From an uncultured Panacagrimonas sp. (GTDB lineage Bacteria > Pseudomonadota > Gammaproteobacteria > Nevskiales > Nevskiaceae), in assembly GCA_946481265.1 (NCBI GenBank), contig CAMLNE010000003.1, positions 1-35,950 of the forward strand: a DNA stretch of 35,950 nucleotides, written 5' to 3'. Position 1 is the stretch's first letter. Each line of letters opens with the position of its first letter. The position numbers and the translations under genes are program-made. Under the pieces are notes generated by a model. That model ran no database searches. It saw nothing but the letters and a program-made list of their open reading frames with translations, and had not been told where the DNA came from. Positions 15,550 to 22,952 of the stretch are shown piece by piece.

Positions 15550-16470
15550 TCAGCCGCGGGTTTCCGACCCGGGCCGAAGCAGTCGCCAGCGACGGTGCGG
15601 CCAGCTCCACAGCTGTGGCTGCTGGCGGATCATCCGTTCGATGACCTCGCCCAGGCAGGTCGTCGCCCCCGCCACGTCGGTCGTCGGCAAGGCGACCGGC
15701 GGCTCGATGACGAAGTGCCAGCGCGGCTCGGCGGCCAGCGTGGAGAACGGCAGCACCGGCGCCCGGGCGTGTCGCGCGAGCTGCGCAGGCCCCACCGGCA
15801 ATGCCATGCGCTTGCCCAGGAACGGCATCTCGATGCCGTCCGCGGCTTTCTTCACGCCCTGGTCCGCCATCAGGAACACGATGCCGCCGCGGCGCAGTGC
15901 GCCGAGCATCCGTGCGTAGGCCTTGATGCCCTCGTTGGCGAGGATGCCGTCGATCCCGTACAGCGCGAAGCCGCGCTCGAAGAAGCCGGCCGACATCATG
16001 CGCGACTGCTTGTAGACCACGCTGACCGGCCAGCCTTCCGCCGCCAGCCGCACCGGGATCAGCGCGCCGTTGCCCATGTGTGCGCCGAGCAGGATCGCGC
16101 CGTGGCCGGCGGCGAGCGCGGCGCGCAGATGCTCGAGACCATCCAGCTGGCAGTGCGCCGACAGCACTGCCGGATCCTGTCGACGGTCGAACATCGACAT
16201 GATCTCGAACACGGCGCCGGTATTGATGCGCCAGGCTTCGCGCAACTGGCGATCGGTGGACGGATCGTCGGCGGTACGCCCCAGCGCCGCGGCCATGTCC
16301 CGCGCGTAACGGCGGCGCTTGCGCCAGGCCAGCCGCAGGTGCAGTTCGCCGAACCCGCGCCCGAGCGATCCGGCTGCGCCGAATCCGGTCCAGCGCACCA
16401 ACGTGCGCATGACCAGGAACAGGGCCCGCTTGCGTGCGCGGCGCACGCGCAGGGAGAAGCTAGCCGCCAT
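15550..16470 (-). CDS. LpxL/HtrB-like lysophospholipid acyltransferase, altered active-site motif
   Basis: A 306-residue inner-membrane-associated protein of the lipid A acyltransferase (LpxL/LpxM) family. It starts with a basic, hydrophobic anchor at about 12-35 and has VVYKQSRM, a family FLMADQGVK segment and an LWSWPHRRWRLL C-terminus. The catalytic HX4(D/E) motif is expected in the GAHMGNGA stretch. The His is present as H131, but position 136 is Ala where family members have Glu or Asp (typically HxGNWE). Either another acid serves or the protein is inactive or changed in function. It lies 3' of the ABC exporter on the same strand, with a 170-bp gap that contains no gene I can support. 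Confidence 0.8.
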   Translation of the reverse strand: MAASFSLRVRRARKRALFLVMRTLVRWTGFGAAGSLGRGFGELHLRLAWRKRRRYARDMAAALGRTADDPSTDRQLREAWRINTGAVFEIMSMFDRRQDPAVLSAHCQLDGLEHLRAALAAGHGAILLGAHMGNGALIPVRLAAEGWPVSVVYKQSRMMSAGFFERGFALYGIDGILANEGIKAYARMLGALRRGGIVFLMADQGVKKAADGIEMPFLGKRMALPVGPAQLARHARAPVLPFSTLAAEPRWHFVIEPPVALPTTDVAGATTCLGEVIERMIRQQPQLWSWPHRRWRLLRPGSETRG

Positions 16471-16640
16471 GTCCGACCGGCCCGCGCAGCGGGAGCATCA
16501 GGCCGCGGCCACGATGCGGCGACGCGGGGAAGACCGGGCCGATGGCATGTCGGACCCCGTGTCGGACCGCGTGCCGCGCACATGCCCCGCCACGGCAGGC
16601 GGACTGGCGGCCGCGGCAGGAGGGCGTCGCGAAGTGCGGG

Positions 16641-18416
16641 CTAACCACTGGAGGCGACGCCGGTCGGCGACGAGCCCGTCGCGTCGACGATGTGGCCGCC
16701 CGAGAGGCGATAGACGCGATCCGCCACGCCGATCAGGCGTTCCTGGTGGGCGACCGCCAGGATCGTCAGCTTGCCCTTCAGGTGTCGCACCGTCTCGACC
16801 ACGGCGGACTGCGCCTCGTGGTCGAGGTTGCTGGTCGCCTCGTCCAGGATCAGCAGCCGCGGATGGTGGATCAGGGCCCGGGCGATCGCCAGGCGCTGGC
16901 GCTGGCCGCCCGACAGCCGCGAGCCGCCTTCGCCGACCGGCGTATGCCAGCCCTCCGGCATGGCCATGACGAAATCGAGCGCGTCGGCGGCGCGCAGGGC
17001 CTCGCGGATGTCCTCGTCGCTCATCGGCTCGCCGAGGGTGAGGTTGTAGGCCACCGACTCGTTGACCATGACCGATTCCTGCGGCACGTAGCCGATCTGC
17101 CGGCGCCAGCTGCGCAGGTTGATCTCGTCCAGCGGCACGCCGTCGATCAGGATGCGGCCGCTGTCCGGCTGCAGCAGCCCCACCAGCAGGTCGAGCATGG
17201 TGGTCTTGCCGGTGCCCGAGGGGCCGATGAACACGGTCAGCTGGTGCGCCGGAATCTCCAGCGACTGGCGATCCAGGATGGCGCGCTCCGCGGCATGGCT
17301 GAAGCTGACATTCTCGAAGTGGATGCCCTGCGACAGGTTCACCTGGCGCTCGCCGCCGGGCGCCTCCTGCTGCTCGCGCGCCTCGTCGATGGCGCGGACC
17401 ACCGACCAGTACGCGCTCTCGCGCATGGACACCTGCTGGTAGGCGCGCTGCGACTTGGACAGGTAGCTCACCACGCGCGCGAGCAGGAACAGCATCACCA
17501 GCACCGAGGCGATCGGCATCTGCATCACCGACAGGCTGAAGAAGAAGCCGACGCCGACGAGGATCGCCAGCATCGGCTCCTGCAGCGCGGTCAGCGCCTC
17601 CTTGCTGATCACCTGCAGGCGCAGCGCGCGCTTGAGCTTCTTGGTCTGGTCGGACAGCAGCGCATCGACGTGGTCCTCGCGCGCCATCGCCTTCAGCGGC
17701 TTGGCCGCCGAGAGCTGTCCGCTGATGACCGAGACCAGCGAGCGCAGCAGGAGGGTCTGCTGCTGGCCCGCCTGCCGCGATCGCCGGATCAGGCGCCGCA
17801 TCAGCAGCAACAGCAGCAGACCGGCCGCCATCGCCGCGCTGCCGGCGTAGATCGAGATCGACATCGCGATGACCAGGTAGATCACCGAGTTCAGGACCAT
17901 CGCCGCCATCTCGGAGGCGCTCTGGAACGCCTCGGCCGCGCGCGAGGCCTCACCCGCCACCGAGTGCGCCAGGCGCCCCAGCGACTGCTGCAGGTAGTGC
18001 CGCCAGCTCGCGCGCATCACCGCGCGGATCAGCGCCAGGCGCAGGTCGGTGGCGATATGCGCGACGGTGTAGCCGACCTGCCGATTGGCCAGCAGGGTCA
18101 GCGCCGCCTTCATGCAGATCAGCAGGGTCGCCAGCACCAGCATGTTCGGGGCGGTGGCTTCCAGTCCGAGCATGTCGGCGACGCGCAGCGCCACGCGCTC
18201 GGGCAGCGAGGGACTTTCGTTGCTCACGCCGTCGGCCAGGGTGAGCATCGACAGCAGCAGCGACAGGCCCAGGCCATCGAGCAGGCCGGCGACGAATACC
18301 GCGAGCATCGCGGCGGCGCTGCGCCCCGGATAGGCGCGCACCAGCGCCAGGATCATCGGGAAGGCGCCGCGGCTGTCGGCCGCCGGCACCGGCAATTCGG
18401 TCGGGGCGGACTTCAC
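16641..18416 (-). CDS. ABC exporter, MsbA/PglK-like fused permease-ATPase
   Basis: A half-transporter of 591 residues with an N-terminal membrane domain (hydrophobic segments at about 33-60, 90-112, 172-210 and 285-325) and a C-terminal ATPase. Walker A is GPSGTGKTT at 398-406, the Q-loop is in YVPQES, the signature is LSGGQ at 501-505, Walker B is LLILDEA at 521-527, and the H-loop is in VAHQE. It should work as a homodimer moving a lipid-linked substrate across the inner membrane. PglK, an ABC flippase for lipid-linked oligosaccharide, has a similar architecture, and no Wzx is seen here. Export of the product of the adjacent glycan locus is therefore plausible but inferred. The GTG start overlaps the upstream kinase gene stop (GTGA). 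Confidence 0.88.
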   Translation of the reverse strand: MKSAPTELPVPAADSRGAFPMILALVRAYPGRSAAAMLAVFVAGLLDGLGLSLLLSMLTLADGVSNESPSLPERVALRVADMLGLEATAPNMLVLATLLICMKAALTLLANRQVGYTVAHIATDLRLALIRAVMRASWRHYLQQSLGRLAHSVAGEASRAAEAFQSASEMAAMVLNSVIYLVIAMSISIYAGSAAMAAGLLLLLLMRRLIRRSRQAGQQQTLLLRSLVSVISGQLSAAKPLKAMAREDHVDALLSDQTKKLKRALRLQVISKEALTALQEPMLAILVGVGFFFSLSVMQMPIASVLVMLFLLARVVSYLSKSQRAYQQVSMRESAYWSVVRAIDEAREQQEAPGGERQVNLSQGIHFENVSFSHAAERAILDRQSLEIPAHQLTVFIGPSGTGKTTMLDLLVGLLQPDSGRILIDGVPLDEINLRSWRRQIGYVPQESVMVNESVAYNLTLGEPMSDEDIREALRAADALDFVMAMPEGWHTPVGEGGSRLSGGQRQRLAIARALIHHPRLLILDEATSNLDHEAQSAVVETVRHLKGKLTILAVAHQERLIGVADRVYRLSGGHIVDATGSSPTGVASSG

Positions 18417-19429
18417 GGCTGCAGGAACTCGATCAGGGGGCCACGGCGGATGGTCATCGGGCGGGACGGATCGGCCTCGAATTCCTCACCGTCGAGCGCG
18501 TAATGCCGCAATCCGCGCATCTCGACGCCGTCGCAGCGGCCGCTCAGGTAACCGCGCTGCGCGTCCATGAACTTCAGGAAGCGGCCCATCGCCACCAGCG
18601 CGATGCAGGACCAGAACGCGGTGGCGCGGGCGGTGACCGCCGTCAGCCGCAGGGCGCCCTGCCCGCGCCGGGCGTAGGGGTCGTACAGGCTGTCGCGATG
18701 CTCCAGCGTGGTCACGAGAACCACGCGCATCGGCCCGGCGAGGCGTCCGCACGGGCCGGCGTCGATACGCATTTCCGGGCTCTCCAGCGGCGCGCGGCCG
18801 ACCAGGCCGAGCAATGCCAGCTTCAGCAGGTGGATCGGCGTCGCGATCGCGCTCTTGCGCAGCCACCCGCGGCCGCCCCGCTGGTAGTCATGGCATTCGC
18901 GGATCGCCTCGTCGATCAGGCCCGCCGCCATGAAGAAGCCATGCCGCGCCGGCGCGGGCGCCTGATCCAGCTCGAGCAGGTGCCGACCCTGGACTTCGAA
19001 GGCATCGCGCTGGCGATGCCGCGCGAGTGCGGACTCCAGCTTCTCGAGGAGTTCCCCGTTGCCGCCAAACTCGGCCGCCGTCAGGTTGGTGCGACCGCCG
19101 CCGAGCAGCAGCAGCTGCGGCATCGGCGCGCCCTGCGGGCGGCGCGCGAGATGTTCGGCAATGGCGTGAACGGTACCGTCACCGGCCAGGACCACGATGC
19201 GTCGGACGCCGTGCGCGAGACGCTCATCGAGCGCTTCGCATAGCCGGAAGCCGGCATCGACCTCGAGCACATCCGCGCCATGGGACTGGGCCAGCGCCAC
19301 TGCGCGCGCCGCCAGATTGCCGCGCGACGCGCGAAAGCTGCGGGGATTCACGATGACGCAGGGGGGAAGCTCGGCTTCCAGGGGTGCGGCCAGCGGCGCG
19401 TTCAATTGAACTGCGGTCGACGCAGCCAC
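18413..19429 (-). CDS. Diacylglycerol/lipid kinase family protein
   Basis: This 338-residue protein belongs to the DAGK-catalytic family, which phosphorylates diacylglycerol, sphingoid bases or similar lipids. VIVNPRSF at about 25-32 is the opening strand. GDGT at 83-86 is the nucleotide-binding core, although the first Gly of the usual GGDGT is Ala. LLLGGGRTNLTA is in the position of the PxGTxND loop, which differs notably. LDGEEFEAD near the end is the family C-terminal strand. The best start is GTG 19429, overlapping the desaturase 3' end by 28 bp. A TTG at 19405 is also possible. It is coupled to the ABC gene by GTGA. The substrate is unknown. Confidence 0.78.
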   Translation of the reverse strand: MAASTAVQLNAPLAAPLEAELPPCVIVNPRSFRASRGNLAARAVALAQSHGADVLEVDAGFRLCEALDERLAHGVRRIVVLAGDGTVHAIAEHLARRPQGAPMPQLLLLGGGRTNLTAAEFGGNGELLEKLESALARHRQRDAFEVQGRHLLELDQAPAPARHGFFMAAGLIDEAIRECHDYQRGGRGWLRKSAIATPIHLLKLALLGLVGRAPLESPEMRIDAGPCGRLAGPMRVVLVTTLEHRDSLYDPYARRGQGALRLTAVTARATAFWSCIALVAMGRFLKFMDAQRGYLSGRCDGVEMRGLRHYALDGEEFEADPSRPMTIRRGPLIEFLQP

Positions 19430-20550
19430 CTGCGCATCGCGGACTGCTCCCGGGGCGTGCGACCCGCGGCGCGCCACAGATCGGCGGTGGCCGCAAAGAA
19501 GCTGCTGCGGCCCGTCGCGTGGTACGGCGCATCGGGCGCCAGTTGCGTGCTCAGTCGCCGGTGTGCCTCGCCGAGGTTGTGATACGGCAGGGACGGGAAC
19601 AGGTGGTGCAGCGCGTGGTAGCGCAGGCCGACCGGGAACAGCAGAACCGTCAGCCAGGTCTGGCCGGTGATGTTGATCGAGTCGCTGAACTGGTCCAGGT
19701 GGCTCATCCGATCGCCACGGTTGCCGTAGCGGTGGGCGGCGAGATTGCGCACCCAGTTCAGATTCAGCGTCCAGGCGAACAGCAGGTAGGCCATGAACAG
19801 GTGGGTGCCGGTGATCACGCCGGCGATCACCAGTCCCGCGATCGTCGCCAGGTAGGCGAAGCACAGCACCTCGACGATCAGCAGGTGCTTTTCATCGCGC
19901 TTGGGGAAGCGCTTGCGGTAATACGGGTTGGAGACGGCGGCGGAGGTTGCGGTCAGCACCCACTCGCGCAGGCCGCGGTGGCACCAGGACAGCGGCGCCA
20001 GGATGCCGAAGCGCGCAACGACGAACAGCGGCAGCAGCGGCGCCTGCGCGAGGTACTTCAGGATCTCGGTCACCGGCGAGGACGCCAGCGGAAGGTATTC
20101 GCCGTCGTCCGGCGTGCCGAAGTACTTCGCGCTGTGATGGTCGACGTGGTTGCGGTACATGATCCACGGCGCCAGCAGCGGGATCCCCATCAGCAGGTTC
20201 CAGACGCGGCCGAAGCCCTTCATCTGGTTGGGCGGCATGTGCACCAGCTCATGGATGAAGGTGCCGGCGCGGAAGAACAGGATGCTGGCGCCGAGAAAGG
20301 CGGCGATCTGTGCCAGGCTCCAGGCCGGCGCGACGAAGTACAGCGCGGTCAGCGCCCAGGCGACACCGATGCTGAGCAGGAAATCGGTCCAGTAGATCCA
20401 CGGCGAGCGCTGGTAGAGATCGCCGACGATTTCGCGCGCCTGGCGATACCAGTCGGCATCGCGTGCGCGAGGCTCTTCCTCAGCCGCAGGTCCGGCCTGC
20501 GCGTCGGGCACGATCGGGACAGGCACGGTCGGAATGGAAAGGGAGGACAT
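19402..20550 (-). CDS. Membrane fatty acid desaturase
   Basis: A 382-residue integral membrane di-iron desaturase/hydroxylase. The three histidine boxes are complete: HELVH at 100-104, HVDHH at 135-139 and HALHH at 312-316, with an extra AAHR at 271-274. Hydrophobic segments at about 57-95, 115-132, 165-190 and 225-262 make a two-hairpin topology. It probably introduces a double bond or hydroxyl group into an acyl chain or a terpenoid or sphingoid lipid. The ATG at 20550 gives a Pro-rich N-terminal tail of 30 residues. The frame remains open upstream, but that extension has no family features. It is the first gene of the minus-strand lipid unit, overlapping the kinase gene downstream. Confidence 0.88.
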   Translation of the reverse strand: MSSLSIPTVPVPIVPDAQAGPAAEEEPRARDADWYRQAREIVGDLYQRSPWIYWTDFLLSIGVAWALTALYFVAPAWSLAQIAAFLGASILFFRAGTFIHELVHMPPNQMKGFGRVWNLLMGIPLLAPWIMYRNHVDHHSAKYFGTPDDGEYLPLASSPVTEILKYLAQAPLLPLFVVARFGILAPLSWCHRGLREWVLTATSAAVSNPYYRKRFPKRDEKHLLIVEVLCFAYLATIAGLVIAGVITGTHLFMAYLLFAWTLNLNWVRNLAAHRYGNRGDRMSHLDQFSDSINITGQTWLTVLLFPVGLRYHALHHLFPSLPYHNLGEAHRRLSTQLAPDAPYHATGRSSFFAATADLWRAAGRTPREQSAMRRWLRRPQFN

Positions 20551-20560
20551 GAGGGCAGGA

Positions 20561-20590
20561 AGGATACTTGAGGCCCTGAAGGGCGGACAA
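20561..20590 (-). promoter_or_regulatory. Candidate promoter of the desaturase unit
   Basis: Read on the minus strand, TTGTCC (20590-20585) and TATCCT (20566-20561) are 18 bp apart, each with four of six consensus bases. The -10 ends 10 bp before the ATG at 20550. A transcript would have almost no leader, and no Shine-Dalgarno sequence is seen. Confidence 0.3.
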
Positions 20591-20762
20591 GAATCGACCA
20601 GGGAACCGACCCGCTGGAAGTCCGGCCTCGCGTGCCGTGCCGGCATGGTCGTGCCGATCGGGATCGATCGTCGTTGCAAGGCAGGCGCGAGGCACCGCGA
20701 CAGCCGCATGTAAGAAAAGGCATTGCGTCACGGGGCGGTACCGCGCCCATATCGCCTGCGTC

Positions 20763-20768
20763 TATACT
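20763..20768 (+). promoter_or_regulatory. -10 box candidate for the cytochrome c5 gene
   Basis: TATACT matches five of six -10 bases and lies 42 bp upstream of the TTG start. There is no good -35 at the normal spacing. The implied leader of about 36 nt contains the ribosome site AGGGAG. Confidence 0.35.
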
Positions 20769-20810
20769 TCGCGCTACTGGGTTACCTAATGTCCTCAGGG
20801 AGCTGGCGCT

Positions 20811-21293
20811 TTGGAACACAAGGATCACGACAAGGTCTTCTTCAGCACGTTTAGTGCGGTACTGGCGGCCCTGGGCGCCATCGTCTTCATCTGCATCACC
20901 GCGGCACGTGCACTTGCCCCCGATCATGAGCGGGGCCCGGAGGCCCTGGCCCAGCTCGAGGAACGCATCCGCCCGGTCGGCACTGTCGTGACCGACCCTG
21001 CCGCGCTGGTGAAGGTTTCCACCAAGGCCGCCGCACGTGCGCCCTATTCCGGTGAAGAAGTCCTCGCCAAGGTATGCAACGCCTGCCACATGACCGGCGT
21101 CCTGGAAGCCCCGAAGGAGGGCGACAAGGCCGCCTGGTCGGCGCGTGCCGCGGCGGCGGGCGGACTGGACGGCCTCGTGGCCTCCGCGATCAAGGGGAAG
21201 AATGCGATGCCGCCACGTGGTGGCGGCGCGGATCTGTCCGACGACGAGGTCAAAGCCGCCGTCGAACTCATGTTGAAGCAGAGCGGCATCTAA
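20811..21293 (+). CDS. Membrane-anchored cytochrome c5-type protein
   Basis: This 160-residue class I c-type cytochrome carries electrons in the periplasm. A single hydrophobic segment at about 11-32, with charged residues before it and no cleavage site, looks like a membrane anchor. The heme site is C89-N-A-C92-H93, and M133 in NAMPPRGG is the sixth ligand, as in cytochrome c5. The start is a TTG at 20811, supported by AGGGAG (20797-20802) 8 bp upstream. No ATG lies before the anchor. A linker rich in Ala and charged residues spans 33-78. It could donate electrons to a terminal oxidase. A link to the one at the right edge of the window is unproven. Confidence 0.9.
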   Translation: MEHKDHDKVFFSTFSAVLAALGAIVFICITAARALAPDHERGPEALAQLEERIRPVGTVVTDPAALVKVSTKAAARAPYSGEEVLAKVCNACHMTGVLEAPKEGDKAAWSARAAAAGGLDGLVASAIKGKNAMPPRGGGADLSDDEVKAAVELMLKQSGI

Positions 21294-21355
21294 GCCGACA
21301 GGGAGTCAGGCCGCCGGTAGCTGCGGCGTCAAGACAAAGATAAAGATATTGATTC

Positions 21356-21383
21356 GCCCGTCTCGTGGGGATTCGGGCTTTTT
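21356..21383 (+). terminator. Possible intrinsic terminator after the cytochrome gene
   Basis: GCCCG (21356-21360) can pair with CGGGC (21374-21378), leaving a 13-nt loop, and is followed directly by five T residues (21379-21383). The stem is short, so this is only a moderate call, but the T run is unusual for this GC-rich DNA and the site is 60 bp after the stop codon. Confidence 0.5.
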
Positions 21384-21427
21384 GGGAACCCTTCACGAGA
21401 CAACCGGTTTGGCCCGGCCCGGGGGCG

Positions 21428-21443
21428 GCGCGCGTACGCGCGC
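21428..21443. repeat. Perfect 16-bp GC palindrome upstream of the porin gene
   Basis: The sequence GCGCGCGTACGCGCGC is identical to its reverse complement. It lies 78 bp before the porin ATG, in a 228-bp gap that otherwise holds the terminator and the porin leader. It could be an operator for a dimeric regulator or a stable hairpin in the leader. Chance is also possible given the base composition. Confidence 0.5.
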
Positions 21444-21510
21444 GCGGTGTATGGAAACGGCCATGAAGCGTCGCTCGCATCCTGCGGCGGCGAGGGATAG
21501 AAACTACCTC

Positions 21511-21516
21511 AGGAGG
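21511..21516 (+). promoter_or_regulatory. Consensus ribosome binding site of the porin gene
   Basis: AGGAGG lies 5 bp before the ATG at 21522. It is the strongest Shine-Dalgarno sequence in the window and fits a highly made outer-membrane protein. It also fixes the start codon. Confidence 0.85.
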
Positions 21517-21521
21517 CACTC

Positions 21522-22736
21522 ATGCGATTCACAAAAGCACTGATGAGTTCGGCGGTTGTAGCAGCAGCATTTTCGGGGACGACGGCGTACGCGGCGGGCC
21601 CCACGCTGAGCGAAGTCATGGGCAATTCGGGCATCACCGTCTTCGGTGCGGCCGACATGTCGTACGACTGGTCGAAGAACGACGCCGTCCTCGGCCGCGC
21701 GTTCGACACCGAGAACGATGCGTTCGTGTTCCACCAGGCCAACCTGTCGGCGACCAAGGCGTTCGAAGGCGGCTTCGGCCTGGGCCTGAATGCCATCCTC
21801 GGCAAGGACGCCAACGTCGTCAGCGGTGACCTGCTCGACGGTGACGACTTCGACCTCACCCAGGCCTACATCACCAAGAGCTTCGGCAACCTGACCGTTC
21901 AGGCCGGCCGCTACGTGACGCTGGCGGGCATGGAAGTGATCAACCCTGCCGGCAACATCAACGCCAGCCGCTCGCTGCTGTTCACGCTGCAGCCCCTGGT
22001 GCACGAGGGCGTGCGCGCGACCTACAAGGTCAACGACATGCTCGCCGTCACCCTGGGCCTGAACAACGCCCAGTTCGCGACGTCCTGCGGACCCTCCGCC
22101 TTCGCGCTCGGTTTCGACGGTTGCACCCAGGCCGGCGCCGGCGGTGAAGGCGGCTTCGGCGGTCAGCGCGACAACAACACCGACACGACGGTGGAAGCGC
22201 AGATCGCGCTGACGCCGAGCAAGCAACTGTCGATCTTCCTGACCGGCTACACCGGCAACGAGGATCCGTCGGGCGGTGGCGAAGGCTTCTTCGACGACGC
22301 CGACATCCGCATGGACACGCTCGACCTCGTGGTCAACTTCAACCTGACCGAAGCCCTGTACATGGGCCTCAACGCCAACTACTTCAACACCGAAGTCGAT
22401 GGCGGCGGAGAAGGCGGTCACTCGGAGACCAAGGGCGTCGCGGGCTATGTCGGCTTCAACTTCATGCCGAAGTGGCGTGTTGCGGCCCGCAGTGAGTACG
22501 TCGCGTTCGACGACGGCAGCCAGGGTGACTTCATCGTCCGCGAGAACACGCTGACGCTGGCGCACGCCGTGTCGTCCAACTTCGAGCTGCTGGTCGAGGG
22601 ACGTCATGATCGTGCCACCGGCGACCGCTTCCCCGACATGTTCGCCAATATCAACGGCGACATCAACGGCGACCGCGGCTTCTTCAACGAGGACGACCAG
22701 TACACCGCCACGATCAAGGGCATCCTGAAGTTCTAA
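21522..22736 (+). CDS. Outer-membrane beta-barrel porin-like protein
   Basis: The 404-residue precursor has a signal peptide with a basic start, a hydrophobic core at about 7-19 and a likely cut after AYA at 24. The mature part alternates polar and hydrophobic residues in strands and ends in ILKF, the C-terminal Phe recognised by the BAM machinery. It resembles the BBP2/OmpL-like porin families that let small solutes cross the outer membrane. Three loops carry similar Gly/Glu runs (about 204-214, 250-255 and 293-299), and C189 and C201 could form a disulfide in a loop. Many Asp and Glu residues suggest acidic loops. The gene is monocistronic between its strong ribosome site and a clear terminator. 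Substrate unknown. Confidence 0.85.
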   Translation: MRFTKALMSSAVVAAAFSGTTAYAAGPTLSEVMGNSGITVFGAADMSYDWSKNDAVLGRAFDTENDAFVFHQANLSATKAFEGGFGLGLNAILGKDANVVSGDLLDGDDFDLTQAYITKSFGNLTVQAGRYVTLAGMEVINPAGNINASRSLLFTLQPLVHEGVRATYKVNDMLAVTLGLNNAQFATSCGPSAFALGFDGCTQAGAGGEGGFGGQRDNNTDTTVEAQIALTPSKQLSIFLTGYTGNEDPSGGGEGFFDDADIRMDTLDLVVNFNLTEALYMGLNANYFNTEVDGGGEGGHSETKGVAGYVGFNFMPKWRVAARSEYVAFDDGSQGDFIVRENTLTLAHAVSSNFELLVEGRHDRATGDRFPDMFANINGDINGDRGFFNEDDQYTATIKGILKF

Positions 22737-22768
22737 GAACGCCCGAGCGGTAGCTGTCTTGTAATTGG

Positions 22769-22795
22769 GGGCCGCGCATCGCGCGGCCCTTTTTT
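22769..22795 (+). terminator. Rho-independent terminator of the porin gene
   Basis: A perfect 9-bp stem, GGGCCGCGC (22769-22777) with GCGCGGCCC (22781-22789), closes a 3-nt loop and is followed by six T residues. It lies 33 bp after the porin stop codon and faces the convergent comM gene. Confidence 0.9.
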
Positions 22796-22952
22796 GTGGG
22801 TCGTCACCCACTCGCGACGTTCCATTCCGCCCGGCGAGCGGTTCGAAGAGGATCCGGGTGACTTGCCCGGCGGTGGAGAATGGCGCGCACGCATCCCGCA
22901 CCTCGCATAGCGGCACCGACTGCGACGCCGCCCCCAAAGACCGGCGTCCGGG

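Larger units (their letters stand above)
20551..20810. other. Divergent intergenic region between desaturase and cytochrome genes
   Basis: These 260 bp separate two genes pointing away from each other. They hold a candidate promoter for each direction (20561-20590 minus and 20763-20768 plus). I find no RNA gene or convincing hairpin, and the open frames crossing it have no recognisable protein features. Confidence 0.5.

Noticed and set aside
16471..16640. A possible small gene between the acyltransferase and the ABC exporter
   Set aside because: Open frames here are short and Arg/Pro-rich with no start signal. It is best treated as spacer.
16542..18503. A 653-codon plus-strand open frame opposite the ABC exporter
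   Set aside because: Composition is dominated by Arg, Gln, His and Asp, and the true gene on the minus strand has all ABC motifs.
21451..21543. Thirty-codon open frame in the porin leader, overlapping the porin start
   Set aside because: It could be a leader peptide, but its ATG has no ribosome site and no attenuator-like codon runs are visible.
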